Assembly: GCF_030705605.1 (NCBI RefSeq)
Contig: NZ_JAPCKK010000030.1
Location: 248,001 to 312,000, forward strand
Direction: 5' to 3'
From: Paenibacillus zeirhizosphaerae
GTDB lineage: Bacteria > Bacillota > Bacilli > Paenibacillales > Paenibacillaceae
DNA: 64,000 nucleotides
Numbering within the stretch: position 1 is the stretch's first letter; each line of letters starts with the position of its first letter. Made by a program: the position numbers and the translations under genes. A model generated the notes under the pieces. That model was not told the origin of the DNA, made no database searches, and saw nothing but the letters and a program-made list of their open reading frames with translations. Positions 16,022 through 26,245 of the stretch are shown here, piece after piece.

Positions 16022-17272
16022 TTATACCACTGCATTTTCTTGCATCACCGCTGAAAGTGGCAAACCGGTCTGATCACTGATTTGGATATAACAGTCCCAG
16101 GCTTCCTCTGCTGTTGCCCTTTTGGTCCGGAGTATGCCGCGCAGGAGCTGCAGCGCCTCCCTTCGCTCCTCTTCGGTCTCAGGTCTCCCCTCGTGCTGCA
16201 TGTGCAAATTCCGGCTCATCAGTTGTTGGCAGGGATGAATGACACCGCTTGTATATTCGTCCATGCTGCTGTTGCGATTCGGTATGAGCTGTGCCATGGA
16301 CAGGCAGGCTGCCGTCACAGTGGGCCGGCTTTGATGCTGCAAAACACGCAAAATTTCTAAGATTTCGTCATAATCATGGTCAATGGAAAAGGTTCGAATA
16401 TGGGGATATGCTTGCCGGACCGTATTACGTAACGCTGATCTGGGCCCAAGCTCGACGAGAACGTTCACGCCTTGTCGTAGCATCCACGCTATGCTCTCCG
16501 ACCACCGAACAGGACGCAGCATATGGGATTCCAGTCCGGCACGGACATGTTCCTTATCCCGGTATGGTTGTGCGTCGACATTAGAGATGACCGGCCAGCT
16601 TCCGTTCGCAAAATTTACGTGCTGCAGTGCTTCGGCAAACTCGACATTGGCTGAGTTCATATATGGGGTATGAAATGGTGCCGACACATGCAGCGGATAG
16701 GCGGTACCGCCAAGCTTGGCCAGCAGACCGATTGCGTGCTGCACCTGTTGGCTTTCTCCTGAAATAACAATTTGGTCATCCGAGTTATAGTTGGAGATTT
16801 GAACAAGCTGCCCATGGTCTGACAACCGTGCACATACTTCTTCAATGACGGACACATGAACGCCTTTGATGGCAGCCATGCGTCCAAAGCCGCTTTCAGT
16901 TGCGTGTTGCATGCTTATTCCTCTTTTCTGAATAAGGCGCAGAGCTTCATCAAACGAAAGGATTCCTGCACAAGCCAGAGCGGTAAACTCCCCCAGGCTG
17001 TGACCTGCACCGCAAGACGGTGTAAGATAGAATTCCTCGGCCAGCGTCTGGTACCAAGCATAACTGTATACAAAGATGGCGGGCTGAGCATATTCCGTCT
17101 GCTCCAGACGGTCCGATTCCGTTTGATCCATCATGGCGTTGAGATCATATCCCAAAATGTCGCTGGCTTGGTCAAAAATGCGGCGGGCAATGGCCGACGT
17201 GTTGGCAAGCGACCTCCCCATTCCCGTATACTGGCTTCCCTGTCCGGAAAACATGATGCCAAGCTTGATCAT
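16022..17272 (-). CDS. Discrete malonyl-CoA acyltransferase (trans-AT) with C-terminal extension
   Basis: A 416-residue FabD-type acyltransferase that would load malonyl units onto the AT-less PKS module of this operon. It shows GQGSQ near the start, the nucleophile Ser92 in GHSLGE and the active-site His201 in SAPFHTPYM. The start is the ATG at 17272, 8 bases after AAGGAG. Residues about 305-416 form an extra segment not present in plain FabD; its role is unknown, and related trans-ATs often carry a second domain. It is the last gene of the operon, 28 bp after the peptidase-ABC gene. Confidence 0.85.
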   Translation of the reverse strand: MIKLGIMFSGQGSQYTGMGRSLANTSAIARRIFDQASDILGYDLNAMMDQTESDRLEQTEYAQPAIFVYSYAWYQTLAEEFYLTPSCGAGHSLGEFTALACAGILSFDEALRLIQKRGISMQHATESGFGRMAAIKGVHVSVIEEVCARLSDHGQLVQISNYNSDDQIVISGESQQVQHAIGLLAKLGGTAYPLHVSAPFHTPYMNSANVEFAEALQHVNFANGSWPVISNVDAQPYRDKEHVRAGLESHMLRPVRWSESIAWMLRQGVNVLVELGPRSALRNTVRQAYPHIRTFSIDHDYDEILEILRVLQHQSRPTVTAACLSMAQLIPNRNSSMDEYTSGVIHPCQQLMSRNLHMQHEGRPETEEERREALQLLRGILRTKRATAEEAWDCYIQISDQTGLPLSAVMQENAVV

Positions 17273-17300
17273 TTCCATCGCTCCTTCTATAGCGCAATTC

Positions 17301-20300
17301 TCATACCCGATTTCCAAAAACCTGATGGTTTCTTTGTGTATCCAGTTGTATCATTTGACCGGCTTCCATTTTAACCAGGGTATCTGCCAGATCGAAATAA
17401 CGATCATCATGGGTGACAGCGATCACGCATTTCCCCTGCTTCTTCAGTTCCGGCAGCACCGAATGGTAGAAGTAGCGGCGAAACTCAGGGTCCTGGTCTG
17501 CAGCCCATTCGTCAAACAGATACACCGGTCTGTCCTCCATATAACTGATAAACAATGCGAGGCGGCGCCGCTGTCCCGAGGAAAGCTGGATTGTGCTGAA
17601 ACGACCGTCCTGTATGTACACCTTTTGATCCAAATGAAGCTGCTTCAGATGATGGTTCACCGCCATTTCATCCAAGCTGTGACGGACCCCATACAATTTG
17701 TCGAAAAGATGGTATTCGCTGAACACCGCCGTAAACTGCTCGCTAAGGCCCGCAGGCGATACGGGACGGCCATTCATAGAGATCAAGCCGGCAGAAGGCT
17801 CATAGAGACCTGTAATCAGCTTAACCAGCGTAGATTTGCCGCTGCCGTTTCCTCCTGTAATAAAAGTAACTTCCCCTGCCCTGAGAACGAGATTAACCGG
17901 ACCGACGGAAAATGTGGTGCCATGATGGTTCTCATACTCGTAACAGACATGATTAAGTTCCAGGGTGCCGAAGCCAGTATCCAGTGCATCCCTCATGGGT
18001 ACAGACTCTTCCGCCCCGGGTCCATGACTCAGTTCTGCGGATAGTTGACGAATCCGGTTCCAGGCAATGCGCATACGGATCAGATCAGGTACTGCATCCA
18101 GAACTCCCCGAACCGGTGCACCCATGTACAGGAAGATAAAAACAAAACTACGCAAGGAATGACTTCGGACGGAATCAAACAACAACGGAAAAATAAAAGC
18201 TACCACGCCGATCACAACCGTAAACATGATCTCTCCGATGACAAACACATTGGCAAAGCGGGTATCTCCTTTGATTCGCTTCACCCGGTACTGATTACAG
18301 CTTTCATGAAGATCGGTCCGGAATTCGGATTTTTTGGCCTGATGCAGGCTGAGCTCCTTAAACCCCTGGGCCATGTGACCAATATATTGATAAAAGACAT
18401 TCTGAATGTCGCGGGTAGACTCCCAATGCTTGTTGGCATCGCGTCCTGCAGCATAATAGGCAAGGGCTGCAAGCGAAATAACAAGTATGGATACCAGCAG
18501 CCCGTACACATTAATGAAGCCGAGATAGACAAAACAAAAGATCAGGGTGATCAAGCTGGTTAAACCGAATACGAGTACATTGATGCCACCGCTGATCGTT
18601 TCAATATCGTGATTTAACACCGAATACAGTTTTTCCTTGGCTATCTTCTCTACTTTGTTATAGGGTGAATGCAATACACGGTCAATGATTTCCGTTTGTT
18701 TGTCGTAAATGAGGTCGTTGGTGAACCGGATGAGTTGTGTTCGAACTATTCTTTGACTCAGCACATATACAAGCAGCCCGACAAGAAAAAACGAGAATAG
18801 TCCGATCTGAAAGGTTTCTGTTCGCGCCAGAGCTTCATTGATAATAAAAATAATGAGTGTGTTGCCTATACCGCTCACCAGGCATAGGACGATAAAAGGG
18901 AATAAAGGCGACCTGCCCTGTTTAGGGAACAACGCGTTGAGCAACAAGCTCAAGGCAAACAAAAGAAGCGAGGCATACAGCAGCCACATGGACGTCTTGA
19001 AGCTGGACGGTGCCCACACCTCGGCAAAATCCCAGTTCACTCCGTTGAAAAGCACCTCGGGAAGCTGCAGGAAAGCAAAGGTTACCCCGCCGGAAAACAC
19101 GGCAAAACTGAGCAGCCGTAGCCCGTTCATGATGGTGCCGGAAGCCATTTGTCTCCGCTTGTAATACAGATCGAGCCCGATTGAAACGGCAAACCATAAC
19201 GACAACCCGATGAAGGATGCAGATATGACCAAAATGATGACCGACATACGATCCACAGTTCGGTAAGTATCTTCTAGCCCCGTTACCGGTTCCTTGCCCA
19301 GCAGGAGATCAAGGATACCCTGTCCGATGACCAGCGTATTTGCCGAGTTCAGATTGGCCATAACCGCTACGCCTATCTGTTCCTCAGGGCGAAATGCTAC
19401 AAAGGAGGAATATGCCGGATTACTTCCTGAATGGGATAGCTCTCCCCCGCCGCTCTGGTATACATACCACCCAGCGGCGTAAGAAGAGCCGTCCGCATCC
19501 GGGGACACCGTCCGGTCTGGCCGGTGCGACTCGAAAATGACTTCTGCCAGTTCCTGATTCACAGGAACCGTCCCCAATTGGATTTTTAGCCATAGCGCCA
19601 TGTCTTGGCTGTCCGTATAAATGTATCCTGCGGGTGTATTTCCCCGGTAAATCGGAGCATCGAACGGTCTAGCCTTCAGATACCCCAGTTTGTATCCCTG
19701 AACCACCTCGTCATGGCGGCTTGCCTCTACCGTCGATACATAGGTATGCTGCAGCCCGAGCGGTTGCAGTACTTGCTCGCGGATATAATTTTCATAGGAC
19801 TGGCCCGTGACTTGCTCAATGACATATCCTAGAACGTCATAATTGACGGTTGCGTATTGGAACCGGTCACCTGGTCGAAATTCCAGCGTGATTCCACGAA
19901 GCCTTTGTACCGTTTGTTGGAGCGCTTCTTCCTCTGCACCCTCGGGAATATCGCCAATGGTGGAGAAAGGAATACCGCTTGTCTGAAACAATAGCTGTCC
20001 CAACGTGACGTTGGCCGCCGCGCTGCCGGGCTGTGCCGCAGCACCTTTGGCATTAAAATGAAGCCAGGGAATATAGGTGGTCACAGGATCCTCGAGCTTC
20101 AGCTTGCCTTCTCTAACCAGCTTGAGAACGGCCAGCCCTGTAAAAGCTTTGCTGGTCGAACCAAGCTCAAAGACGCTTTCAGCGGATACGGGCTGCCTGC
20201 GCTGTGTATTCGCATAACCGAATCCCCGCTGATATACAGTTTCATCGCCCTGCACAATCGTGATCGCAAGGCCGGGAATCTGAGATTGTTCCATCTGGCC

Positions 20301-20471
20301 ATCAATCAGGCGCTCAATTTGAGCGATACGGCTTGCATCCGGCGGAACAGGGGATTCCGCTGCTACAGAGGCGAATGCATGCCCGTAAATCGGTAAAACC
20401 CATACTCCAAGCATCAGGAGGACAACGAGAATCACCGCGAATCCTTTGTGTACTGCAATTTCTCTCTTCAT
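17301..20471 (-). CDS. Prodrug-type S12 peptidase fused to a cyclic-peptide ABC exporter
   Basis: 1056 residues with two functions. After a signal/anchor helix (10-30), residues about 48-385 form an S12 (beta-lactamase-like) peptidase with the nucleophile in GSTSK (Ser105, Lys108), a tyrosine at about 206 and an HSGSNP motif. A block of helices (about 395-560) follows. It leads into a six-helix ABC transporter domain and an ATPase with GGNGSGKST (Walker A), LSSGQRRRLAL (signature), YLFDEWAADQDP (Walker B) and a late His in AVTHDD. ClbP, XcnG, ZmaM and PamJ peptidases remove N-acyl-D-Asn caps from prodrugs outside the cell. The fusion would couple export and cleavage. It sits next to the Cstarter-Asn-PCP-E synthetase that would make such a cap. 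Confidence 0.85.
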   Translation of the reverse strand: MKREIAVHKGFAVILVVLLMLGVWVLPIYGHAFASVAAESPVPPDASRIAQIERLIDGQMEQSQIPGLAITIVQGDETVYQRGFGYANTQRRQPVSAESVFELGSTSKAFTGLAVLKLVREGKLKLEDPVTTYIPWLHFNAKGAAAQPGSAAANVTLGQLLFQTSGIPFSTIGDIPEGAEEEALQQTVQRLRGITLEFRPGDRFQYATVNYDVLGYVIEQVTGQSYENYIREQVLQPLGLQHTYVSTVEASRHDEVVQGYKLGYLKARPFDAPIYRGNTPAGYIYTDSQDMALWLKIQLGTVPVNQELAEVIFESHRPDRTVSPDADGSSYAAGWYVYQSGGGELSHSGSNPAYSSFVAFRPEEQIGVAVMANLNSANTLVIGQGILDLLLGKEPVTGLEDTYRTVDRMSVIILVISASFIGLSLWFAVSIGLDLYYKRRQMASGTIMNGLRLLSFAVFSGGVTFAFLQLPEVLFNGVNWDFAEVWAPSSFKTSMWLLYASLLLFALSLLLNALFPKQGRSPLFPFIVLCLVSGIGNTLIIFIINEALARTETFQIGLFSFFLVGLLVYVLSQRIVRTQLIRFTNDLIYDKQTEIIDRVLHSPYNKVEKIAKEKLYSVLNHDIETISGGINVLVFGLTSLITLIFCFVYLGFINVYGLLVSILVISLAALAYYAAGRDANKHWESTRDIQNVFYQYIGHMAQGFKELSLHQAKKSEFRTDLHESCNQYRVKRIKGDTRFANVFVIGEIMFTVVIGVVAFIFPLLFDSVRSHSLRSFVFIFLYMGAPVRGVLDAVPDLIRMRIAWNRIRQLSAELSHGPGAEESVPMRDALDTGFGTLELNHVCYEYENHHGTTFSVGPVNLVLRAGEVTFITGGNGSGKSTLVKLITGLYEPSAGLISMNGRPVSPAGLSEQFTAVFSEYHLFDKLYGVRHSLDEMAVNHHLKQLHLDQKVYIQDGRFSTIQLSSGQRRRLALFISYMEDRPVYLFDEWAADQDPEFRRYFYHSVLPELKKQGKCVIAVTHDDRYFDLADTLVKMEAGQMIQLDTQRNHQVFGNRV

Positions 20472-20518
20472 ACTCCGCTCCCTTATGAACTTTGTGCGTT
20501 ATCCGGCAACCATGCGTT

Positions 20519-23500
20519 CTAGGAAAAAATACTGTCTAATTCGGACTGTGTCAGTTCAACGCTTTCAAAATCAGAAGGCGTAAATTCGGCACTTGTCTGA
20601 CGGGAGCAATATTCCGTTACTTCAAGCAAGCAGGCATGGAAGCGTTCCATTAAAGATTTTGCTAACCCTGTGATTGACTCACCGGTCCGACAGCTCACCT
20701 CAAACGTTAGCTTGCGGTCAAATACGCCCCCGTTGAATTCCATGGCGTAAGCGTCGCTGCTCCGGGAAGATGTCATTGCATGCAAGTCGTCAGCCAGTAC
20801 AAAAATGTCATCGTCCCGGCCTTTTGCGAACTCTCCCAAATAGTTGAAAACCAGATCATTAGGCGGGGATTCGGGCAATGACTTTCTCAAATAGCGGAGA
20901 ACCCCATAACCGCCTCCTCCTTTCGGTACGTGCCGCAGGTGCTCTTTGACCTGCTTGATCAAGTCTCCCCACTCCGTATGCAGTGACTGGATGGAGATCG
21001 GATACAGACTTGTAAACCAGCCCACCGTTCTGGAGAGATCCATCTGGGTGCCCATCTGCTCTCGCCCATGTCCCTCCAAATCAAGGCTAATGTTACGCTG
21101 CCCGGTTACCGCACGAATGGCAGCCAGCAGACCGACAAGCATCAATTCCATAGGGCGGGTGCTATAAGCCCGATTGGCCGTGGTCAGCAGTTGCTGGGTA
21201 GCGTCGGCAGCCAGCACGAAGTACAGACGCTCTGTCTGCTGCTGTCCTGCCCTCTCTACCGAAGTGTAATCCTGTGATGTCAGGACTGGAGCAGCCTCTC
21301 CAAGAACCCTTTCCCAATAAGACTGCTCCTGCTCATAGATGAGGTCACTTTGGCGATGCAGGCTTTCCGCCCAGTTCTGATAGGAGGTTGTTTTATCCGG
21401 AAGACATATATCTCTGCCATCCAGTCTCTGGTTCGCTGCCCGGTTCAGATCCTCAAGCACAATTCTCCAGGAGACCCCGTCGATAATCACATGATGTGCT
21501 GTAAGAAGAAGATACGATGCGGTGCCGTTCCGGTAAAAGATCAAGGCCTGCATCAGCGGGTCCGCAGCAAGATCCAACTTGCGCTCGGCCATGTCGGCCA
21601 CGCGCTGTATTTCGGCATGCGTGTCCCCCTCCAGACCCGATTCCATCCCCAATTCATGTACCGAATATCGGATCGAATAGTGGTTTTCATTGTAAAAAAA
21701 GCGTCCCCTGCCCTGTTCTTGGTTGATTCGAAGGGTATCGTGCTGCCGGATTAGCCCATCCAGCAGCGCACCGATGTCCTCACCGGACAAGGGCCGCCGG
21801 ATCTCAAGCAATAGACGCTGATGATATTGCTGCGGCTGATCCAGAAATAGATTTTTGAACCAAACGTGCATGGGTGTATCTGGCAGCGACCCTGTGCAGC
21901 GGTTCTCCCGAGTGCTTGAGCGCTTCTTCTCTCGAATCAATGGCTCCATGTCACCAATCAACGGATTTGATAAAATGTCATTCGCCGCAATTACATATCC
22001 TCTTCCTTGCAATAGGGAGACCGCTTGAATGGCTTTAATCGAATCTCCGCCCAAATGATAGAAATGATCGCCAGAGCCGATGTCACCCTGTTCCAGAATT
22101 TCCGCAAGCACCTCGTGCAAAGCCGCAGCGGCTGCACTGACAGGCTCAGAAGTTATGCTGCGGCTGCCTTGCTTGACAGGATCGGCAACCGACGGTTCCG
22201 GCAGCCGTGCTCTGTCCAGCTTGCCGTTACGTGTCATCGGCAACTCGTCAAGGAACACGTAATGCTGCGGAATCATGTATACAGGCAATCGCTGTGCCAA
22301 AAACGATCGGAGTGCCTCCCTTTCTTCCCTCTTACTCATAACCAGATATGCACATAATTGCGGGGAGCTTCCGTTCATGATTACCGCCGTCACCGCAGCT
22401 TCACTGACGGAGGGATGGGCGAGCAGCGCATTTTCAACCTCACCCGGTTCAATGCGGTACCCACGCATGCTGAGCTGGGAATCGGCCCGGTTCTTATACT
22501 CCAGCTGCCCGTCCGGGCGGAAGCGGCCTAGATCCCCTGTTTTGTAAATGCGTTTTCCGGGCTCAAAAGGATGGGGCAAGAAATGGGCCGCTGTTGCTTC
22601 TGGCCGGTTCAAATAACCCTCCGCCAATCCATCCCCGGCAATATAGATCTCGCCGACGGCTCCTGGGGGCCGCAGCCGGAGACGCTCATCCAGCACGTAG
22701 ATCTGAACATTGTCAGCCGGAATGCCGATCGGCAAGGAGCCGGCCTGATCTTTATGCCTGTCGTACGTATAGATCATGCACCCGACCGTAGCTTCCGTAG
22801 GGCCATATTCATTCATAATTTCAATGTCTCCGCCCCAGGCATGGTCAATGGCTGCGGCAAGGGACGATTTGAAGTCTTCTCCCCCCACAATGAGCCGCCG
22901 AATGGAGGATCCGCGGAGATCCATCCCTTTAAGCAGAGACAGGTGGGACGGGGTCAGCTTGAGAATTGTGACCTCATTGTCCTTCACAATGCGGTATAAC
23001 GCGTGTCCTTCTCCATGGTCGGGGTATACCGCTATCGTCCCTCCGCTAACAAGAGGCGTGAAGATCGAGGTAACCGTCAAATCGAAGGCAAGCGAGGAAT
23101 ATAACGCGAATATCTCGCATTCTCCACGCACATAGGTTTTTGCAGCCCACTCAATATAATTGACGAGAGCCTGGTGGCGGATCAGGGTCCCCTTGGGCCG
23201 GCCTGTCGAGCCGGAAGTGTAAATGATATAAGCCAAATCATCAGGGTGCCCTTCTCCTGTTCTCACCTCCGATGCAGCATCGGCATTCATGTGCTCATTT
23301 TCCGGAAGCTGAGCAGCGGCCATAATCCACTCGCCGGGAAAAGAGAACGTGTCCTCACGGTTAGTCACGATCATTTGCACACCGGCATCATGAGCCATAA
23401 AGACAAGCCTCTCCTCCGGCAATGCAGCATCCAGCGGCAGATACGCCGAATCGGACTTGAGCACCGCCAGAATAGCGATGACCGTCTCTATGGAATGGTT

Positions 23501-25096
23501 CATGTATAGACCGATAACTTGTCCCCTGCCCGCCCCCTTTGAAATCAACCGATTCGCAAGACAGCTCGCACGTGTGTCCAGTTCCCCATAGGTTAGCTTG
23601 TCCGAACCGCTCGTCACAGCCACCCGAAGCGGAGCGCTGCGCGCTTGTTGTTCGATCCGTTCAGTGATGGTCAGCTCTTTAGGGTAACTCCGGGCGGTAT
23701 CATTGAATTTGTGCATCTGCCAGTTCTCTTCTTCCGGCGAAAGCAGGTTCAGCATATAAACGGGGAGCTCCGGTTCTTGGGCAGCCTGTTCCAGAATACG
23801 GCACACTAGGACATACATCTTTTCGATTTCGTCGTCACTGTACGCCGCAGTCTGATAGTCCATATCCAGGGACAAGCATGAATCAGCCGACCATTCCCTG
23901 ACAATCCATTGCAGCGCATACCATTGCTCACCGCTGTAAAACTCGGTGTTGCTCACGGATAGTTCTTGTGCTTCGTTCAAATGGCGAGTGTTATAGCAGT
24001 TGATGGATGTATCAAAAAGCGCTTTTTGATGCCACCCGTTGGCATGCAAATCCTGCAGCAACAAATCATAGGGATAGCGATGATGCTTATAGCACAGCTT
24101 CATTTCGTCCTGGATACGGGATAACAATTCCGCAAAACTCCATTCATCGCACATCGCAAACCGAAAGGGCATCGTGCCTGTAAACATGCCGAAAGTTTGT
24201 TTTTGCAGTGCCCCGCTCCGGTTCAATACAGGCGTGCCAATGACGACCTGCTCCTCCCCTTCCATGCGGTTAAGGTACACATAATAAAGGGCGATGAACA
24301 GCAGATTCAAGGAGGAGGAGGTTCTGCTGATCAGATTTCTTGCAGCATCCGACAAAGCTTCAGAGAGCTGGAAGGACCTCCGCTTGCCACTTAAATCCGA
24401 AGCCGAGCGCAGCGGAAATTCCGGCATCTCGTGGAAGCGTTCCAGCCAGAACCGGCGATCCTGCTCGAACCTGTGCGAAGCTTTGTACCGATTTTCCTGC
24501 GTGATGGCATCCTGCAGATGTGAGCCCCGTATCTCTATTGGAGCAGGGTCCGGAAGCAACCCCTCCATCCCCCGTTCCTTGCCGGTCCGCAGACTGCCGT
24601 AAATAGCCCAGAGCTGCCCGGTCAGAAGCGCAACCGACCACCCGTCTGCGATGACATGGTGCAGCTTGATCAGAATGGCGTTGCTTCTTTCCCGAATTGC
24701 ACATAAGGCGAATACATACAAAGGGCCTCCCGTCAGACGGAACGGAATGGCTGCCTGTTGGCGTACCCATTCTTCAAAGCTTTCCTCAGGACTCGTTTCT
24801 CCGGTAAAATTCCAAAATGCTGCAATCTGTTCATTCGGGCGGGGCACATCAGCAACCACCTGCTTCAGCTCGGAGCCTTCCTGCACCAGTTGTCCCCGTA
24901 TACCTTCGTGCATGCTGACAAATAATTGAATAGCCTTATTCATCAACTGCGGATCAAATAAGCCTTCTATCCGGACGACGCCGCCGATATTGTGCAGAGG
25001 GGAACCGGGAAATAAGGCTTCCACCGAACAAATCCGCTTTTGTGGGTGTGTCAAGGGCAGTGCTGTGATGCCGGCAGATACGTGGTTATCTTTCAT
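20519..25096 (-). CDS. Starter NRPS: Cstarter-A(Asn)-PCP-E
   Basis: 1525 residues. The first condensation domain (about 12-445, HHVIADG) begins LTHPQKRI and continues LHNIGG, as in lipo-initiating starter C domains that acylate the first amino acid. The adenylation domain (470-965) reads DLTKIGEVGK by hand alignment, which is Asn. The carrier has LGGDSIKA. The last domain (1070-1500) is an epimerase (HHVIIDGVSW). The expected product is N-acyl-D-Asn, the cap of xenocoumacin, zwittermicin and colibactin prodrugs. The C-terminal tail (ESVELTQSELDSIF) resembles a COM donor. I chose the ATG at 25096 over a TTG two codons earlier; AAGGG lies 9 bases upstream. Although near the operon end, it probably acts first. 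Confidence 0.88.
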   Translation of the reverse strand: MKDNHVSAGITALPLTHPQKRICSVEALFPGSPLHNIGGVVRIEGLFDPQLMNKAIQLFVSMHEGIRGQLVQEGSELKQVVADVPRPNEQIAAFWNFTGETSPEESFEEWVRQQAAIPFRLTGGPLYVFALCAIRERSNAILIKLHHVIADGWSVALLTGQLWAIYGSLRTGKERGMEGLLPDPAPIEIRGSHLQDAITQENRYKASHRFEQDRRFWLERFHEMPEFPLRSASDLSGKRRSFQLSEALSDAARNLISRTSSSLNLLFIALYYVYLNRMEGEEQVVIGTPVLNRSGALQKQTFGMFTGTMPFRFAMCDEWSFAELLSRIQDEMKLCYKHHRYPYDLLLQDLHANGWHQKALFDTSINCYNTRHLNEAQELSVSNTEFYSGEQWYALQWIVREWSADSCLSLDMDYQTAAYSDDEIEKMYVLVCRILEQAAQEPELPVYMLNLLSPEEENWQMHKFNDTARSYPKELTITERIEQQARSAPLRVAVTSGSDKLTYGELDTRASCLANRLISKGAGRGQVIGLYMNHSIETVIAILAVLKSDSAYLPLDAALPEERLVFMAHDAGVQMIVTNREDTFSFPGEWIMAAAQLPENEHMNADAASEVRTGEGHPDDLAYIIYTSGSTGRPKGTLIRHQALVNYIEWAAKTYVRGECEIFALYSSLAFDLTVTSIFTPLVSGGTIAVYPDHGEGHALYRIVKDNEVTILKLTPSHLSLLKGMDLRGSSIRRLIVGGEDFKSSLAAAIDHAWGGDIEIMNEYGPTEATVGCMIYTYDRHKDQAGSLPIGIPADNVQIYVLDERLRLRPPGAVGEIYIAGDGLAEGYLNRPEATAAHFLPHPFEPGKRIYKTGDLGRFRPDGQLEYKNRADSQLSMRGYRIEPGEVENALLAHPSVSEAAVTAVIMNGSSPQLCAYLVMSKREEREALRSFLAQRLPVYMIPQHYVFLDELPMTRNGKLDRARLPEPSVADPVKQGSRSITSEPVSAAAAALHEVLAEILEQGDIGSGDHFYHLGGDSIKAIQAVSLLQGRGYVIAANDILSNPLIGDMEPLIREKKRSSTRENRCTGSLPDTPMHVWFKNLFLDQPQQYHQRLLLEIRRPLSGEDIGALLDGLIRQHDTLRINQEQGRGRFFYNENHYSIRYSVHELGMESGLEGDTHAEIQRVADMAERKLDLAADPLMQALIFYRNGTASYLLLTAHHVIIDGVSWRIVLEDLNRAANQRLDGRDICLPDKTTSYQNWAESLHRQSDLIYEQEQSYWERVLGEAAPVLTSQDYTSVERAGQQQTERLYFVLAADATQQLLTTANRAYSTRPMELMLVGLLAAIRAVTGQRNISLDLEGHGREQMGTQMDLSRTVGWFTSLYPISIQSLHTEWGDLIKQVKEHLRHVPKGGGGYGVLRYLRKSLPESPPNDLVFNYLGEFAKGRDDDIFVLADDLHAMTSSRSSDAYAMEFNGGVFDRKLTFEVSCRTGESITGLAKSLMERFHACLLEVTEYCSRQTSAEFTPSDFESVELTQSELDSIFS

Positions 25097-25132
25097 GGAC
25101 AAATTCCCTTCTTTCTGTGAAGTCCGTTTGCC

Positions 25133-25504
25133 TTATACCATCTGACCGTGCTTTTCGCCTGACAGGATATCCGATACCCGGTTATCGACATCCACCAATA
25201 TCACCTGAGGAACGTATCCCTTCACTTCTTCGGAGCTTAATAAGGCATAGGACATAATAATAACCACATCTCCCACCTGAGCCAGCCGGGCCGCCGCCCC
25301 GTTCAGGCAGATGACACCCGAGCCGGGTGCTCCCGGAATAACGTAGGTTTCCAGTCTTGCTCCGTTATTGTTGTTGACAACCTGCACCCTCTCGTTCTCC
25401 AATATGTCGGCAGCGTCCATCAAATCACGGTCAATGGTAATGCTGCCTACATAATTTAAATTGGCTTCCGTTATCGTAGCCTTGTGAATTTTGGATTTCA
25501 TCAT
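25133..25504 (-). CDS. panD: Aspartate 1-decarboxylase (PanD)
   Basis: A 123-residue pyruvoyl enzyme precursor. The self-cleavage site is seen as YVGS (Gly20-Ser21), with further PanD landmarks DAADILENE, a Tyr in LETYVIPG, and [19 protein letters not shown]. PanD converts L-aspartate to beta-alanine for coenzyme A. Here it is not with panBC but inside the NRPS operon, 12 bp after the thioesterase and 36 bp before the starter NRPS. It may therefore supply beta-alanine as a building block or boost CoA/phosphopantetheine. No good ribosome binding site precedes its ATG-ATG start, so coupling to the upstream gene is likely. Confidence 0.88.
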   Translation of the reverse strand: MMKSKIHKATITEANLNYVGSITIDRDLMDAADILENERVQVVNNNNGARLETYVIPGAPGSGVICLNGAAARLAQVGDVVIIMSYALLSSEEVKGYVPQVILVDVDNRVSDILSGEKHGQMV

Positions 25505-25516
25505 CGTTCGGAACAG

Positions 25517-26245
25517 TTAAATGACCCCCTTCAAATAATGAATGACTGTTGAGATAACCCGATCCTGATGCTCATATATAAAATAATGCCCGCCTTGAAA
25601 AGTCACGGTATGACAAGGAGCGTTAACCAGCTCGTACCATTCCTGCTGTTCTCCCTGGATGCTTTCATCTTCCGCTCCATTCATAATCACAACAGGTCCT
25701 GTATATCTGCTCCTCCCTTCAATATGTTGATAGGTGTCGCATACATTCAGGTCTGCCCTTAGAATGGGCAGGTACATGTCGCGAATCTGATCACCGTATT
25801 GGTGCTCGTCCCAGGGAGTCTGGCTTCCTTCCAGCAGGATGGACCACAGTTCGTCATCGGATAGACCGGAATAACGCGGGCCAAGGGAGAAGCGATGCGG
25901 GGGCTTTTGACCCCCGAGAAAAAGCATCGCTGGCGCTTGTCCTCCTTCCTCCTGCAGCCTCATGGCGAGCTCATAGGCAAGCAGGCTTCCCATGCTGTGT
26001 CCCAGAAGTGCATACGGCTGATCCGGCCTATGCTTCAACAGTTCCCTGTGAAGATCATGGAGAGCCGCCTCGAAATCGGGATACAAAGGATCATTGAATC
26101 TCCGGCCCCTTCCTGCAAGCTCCAGAGGTACAAGCTGAATGTGATCCGGCAAGTTTTCCTTCCAGGAGCCAAACATCCCAGCGGATCCTGCGGCATGAGG
26201 TATGCAGAACAGTTGAATACATCCGTTATGAATGGCTTGAGCCAT
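25517..26245 (-). CDS. Type II thioesterase (GrsT/SrfAD-like)
   Basis: A 242-residue alpha/beta hydrolase of the external thioesterase family that clears misprimed carrier domains. FCIPHAAGSAGMF lies at the N-terminus, the nucleophile elbow is GHSMGS, an acidic residue lies in NGAEDES and the His is in GGHYFI. The gene overlaps the end of NRPS-4 by 20 bp, with AAGGCGG upstream of the ATG. It is the only thioesterase found in the operon. Because no NRPS carries a C-terminal TE, it might also take part in product release, but that is a guess. Confidence 0.9.
   Translation of the reverse strand: MAQAIHNGCIQLFCIPHAAGSAGMFGSWKENLPDHIQLVPLELAGRGRRFNDPLYPDFEAALHDLHRELLKHRPDQPYALLGHSMGSLLAYELAMRLQEEGGQAPAMLFLGGQKPPHRFSLGPRYSGLSDDELWSILLEGSQTPWDEHQYGDQIRDMYLPILRADLNVCDTYQHIEGRSRYTGPVVIMNGAEDESIQGEQQEWYELVNAPCHTVTFQGGHYFIYEHQDRVISTVIHYLKGVI

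Noticed and set aside
17133-18044. Long plus-strand open frame (about 303 codons) antisense to the peptidase-ABC gene
   Set aside because: No family resemblance, low-complexity composition, no ribosome binding site; a shadow of the high-GC coding strand. The same holds for the open frames at 35761-36771 and 10383-11261.
25517-26245. The stand-alone thioesterase as a type I cyclising TE
   Set aside because: Length and sequence layout (FCIPHAAGSAGMF, GHSMGS) are those of type II editing thioesterases; release by it remains only a possibility.
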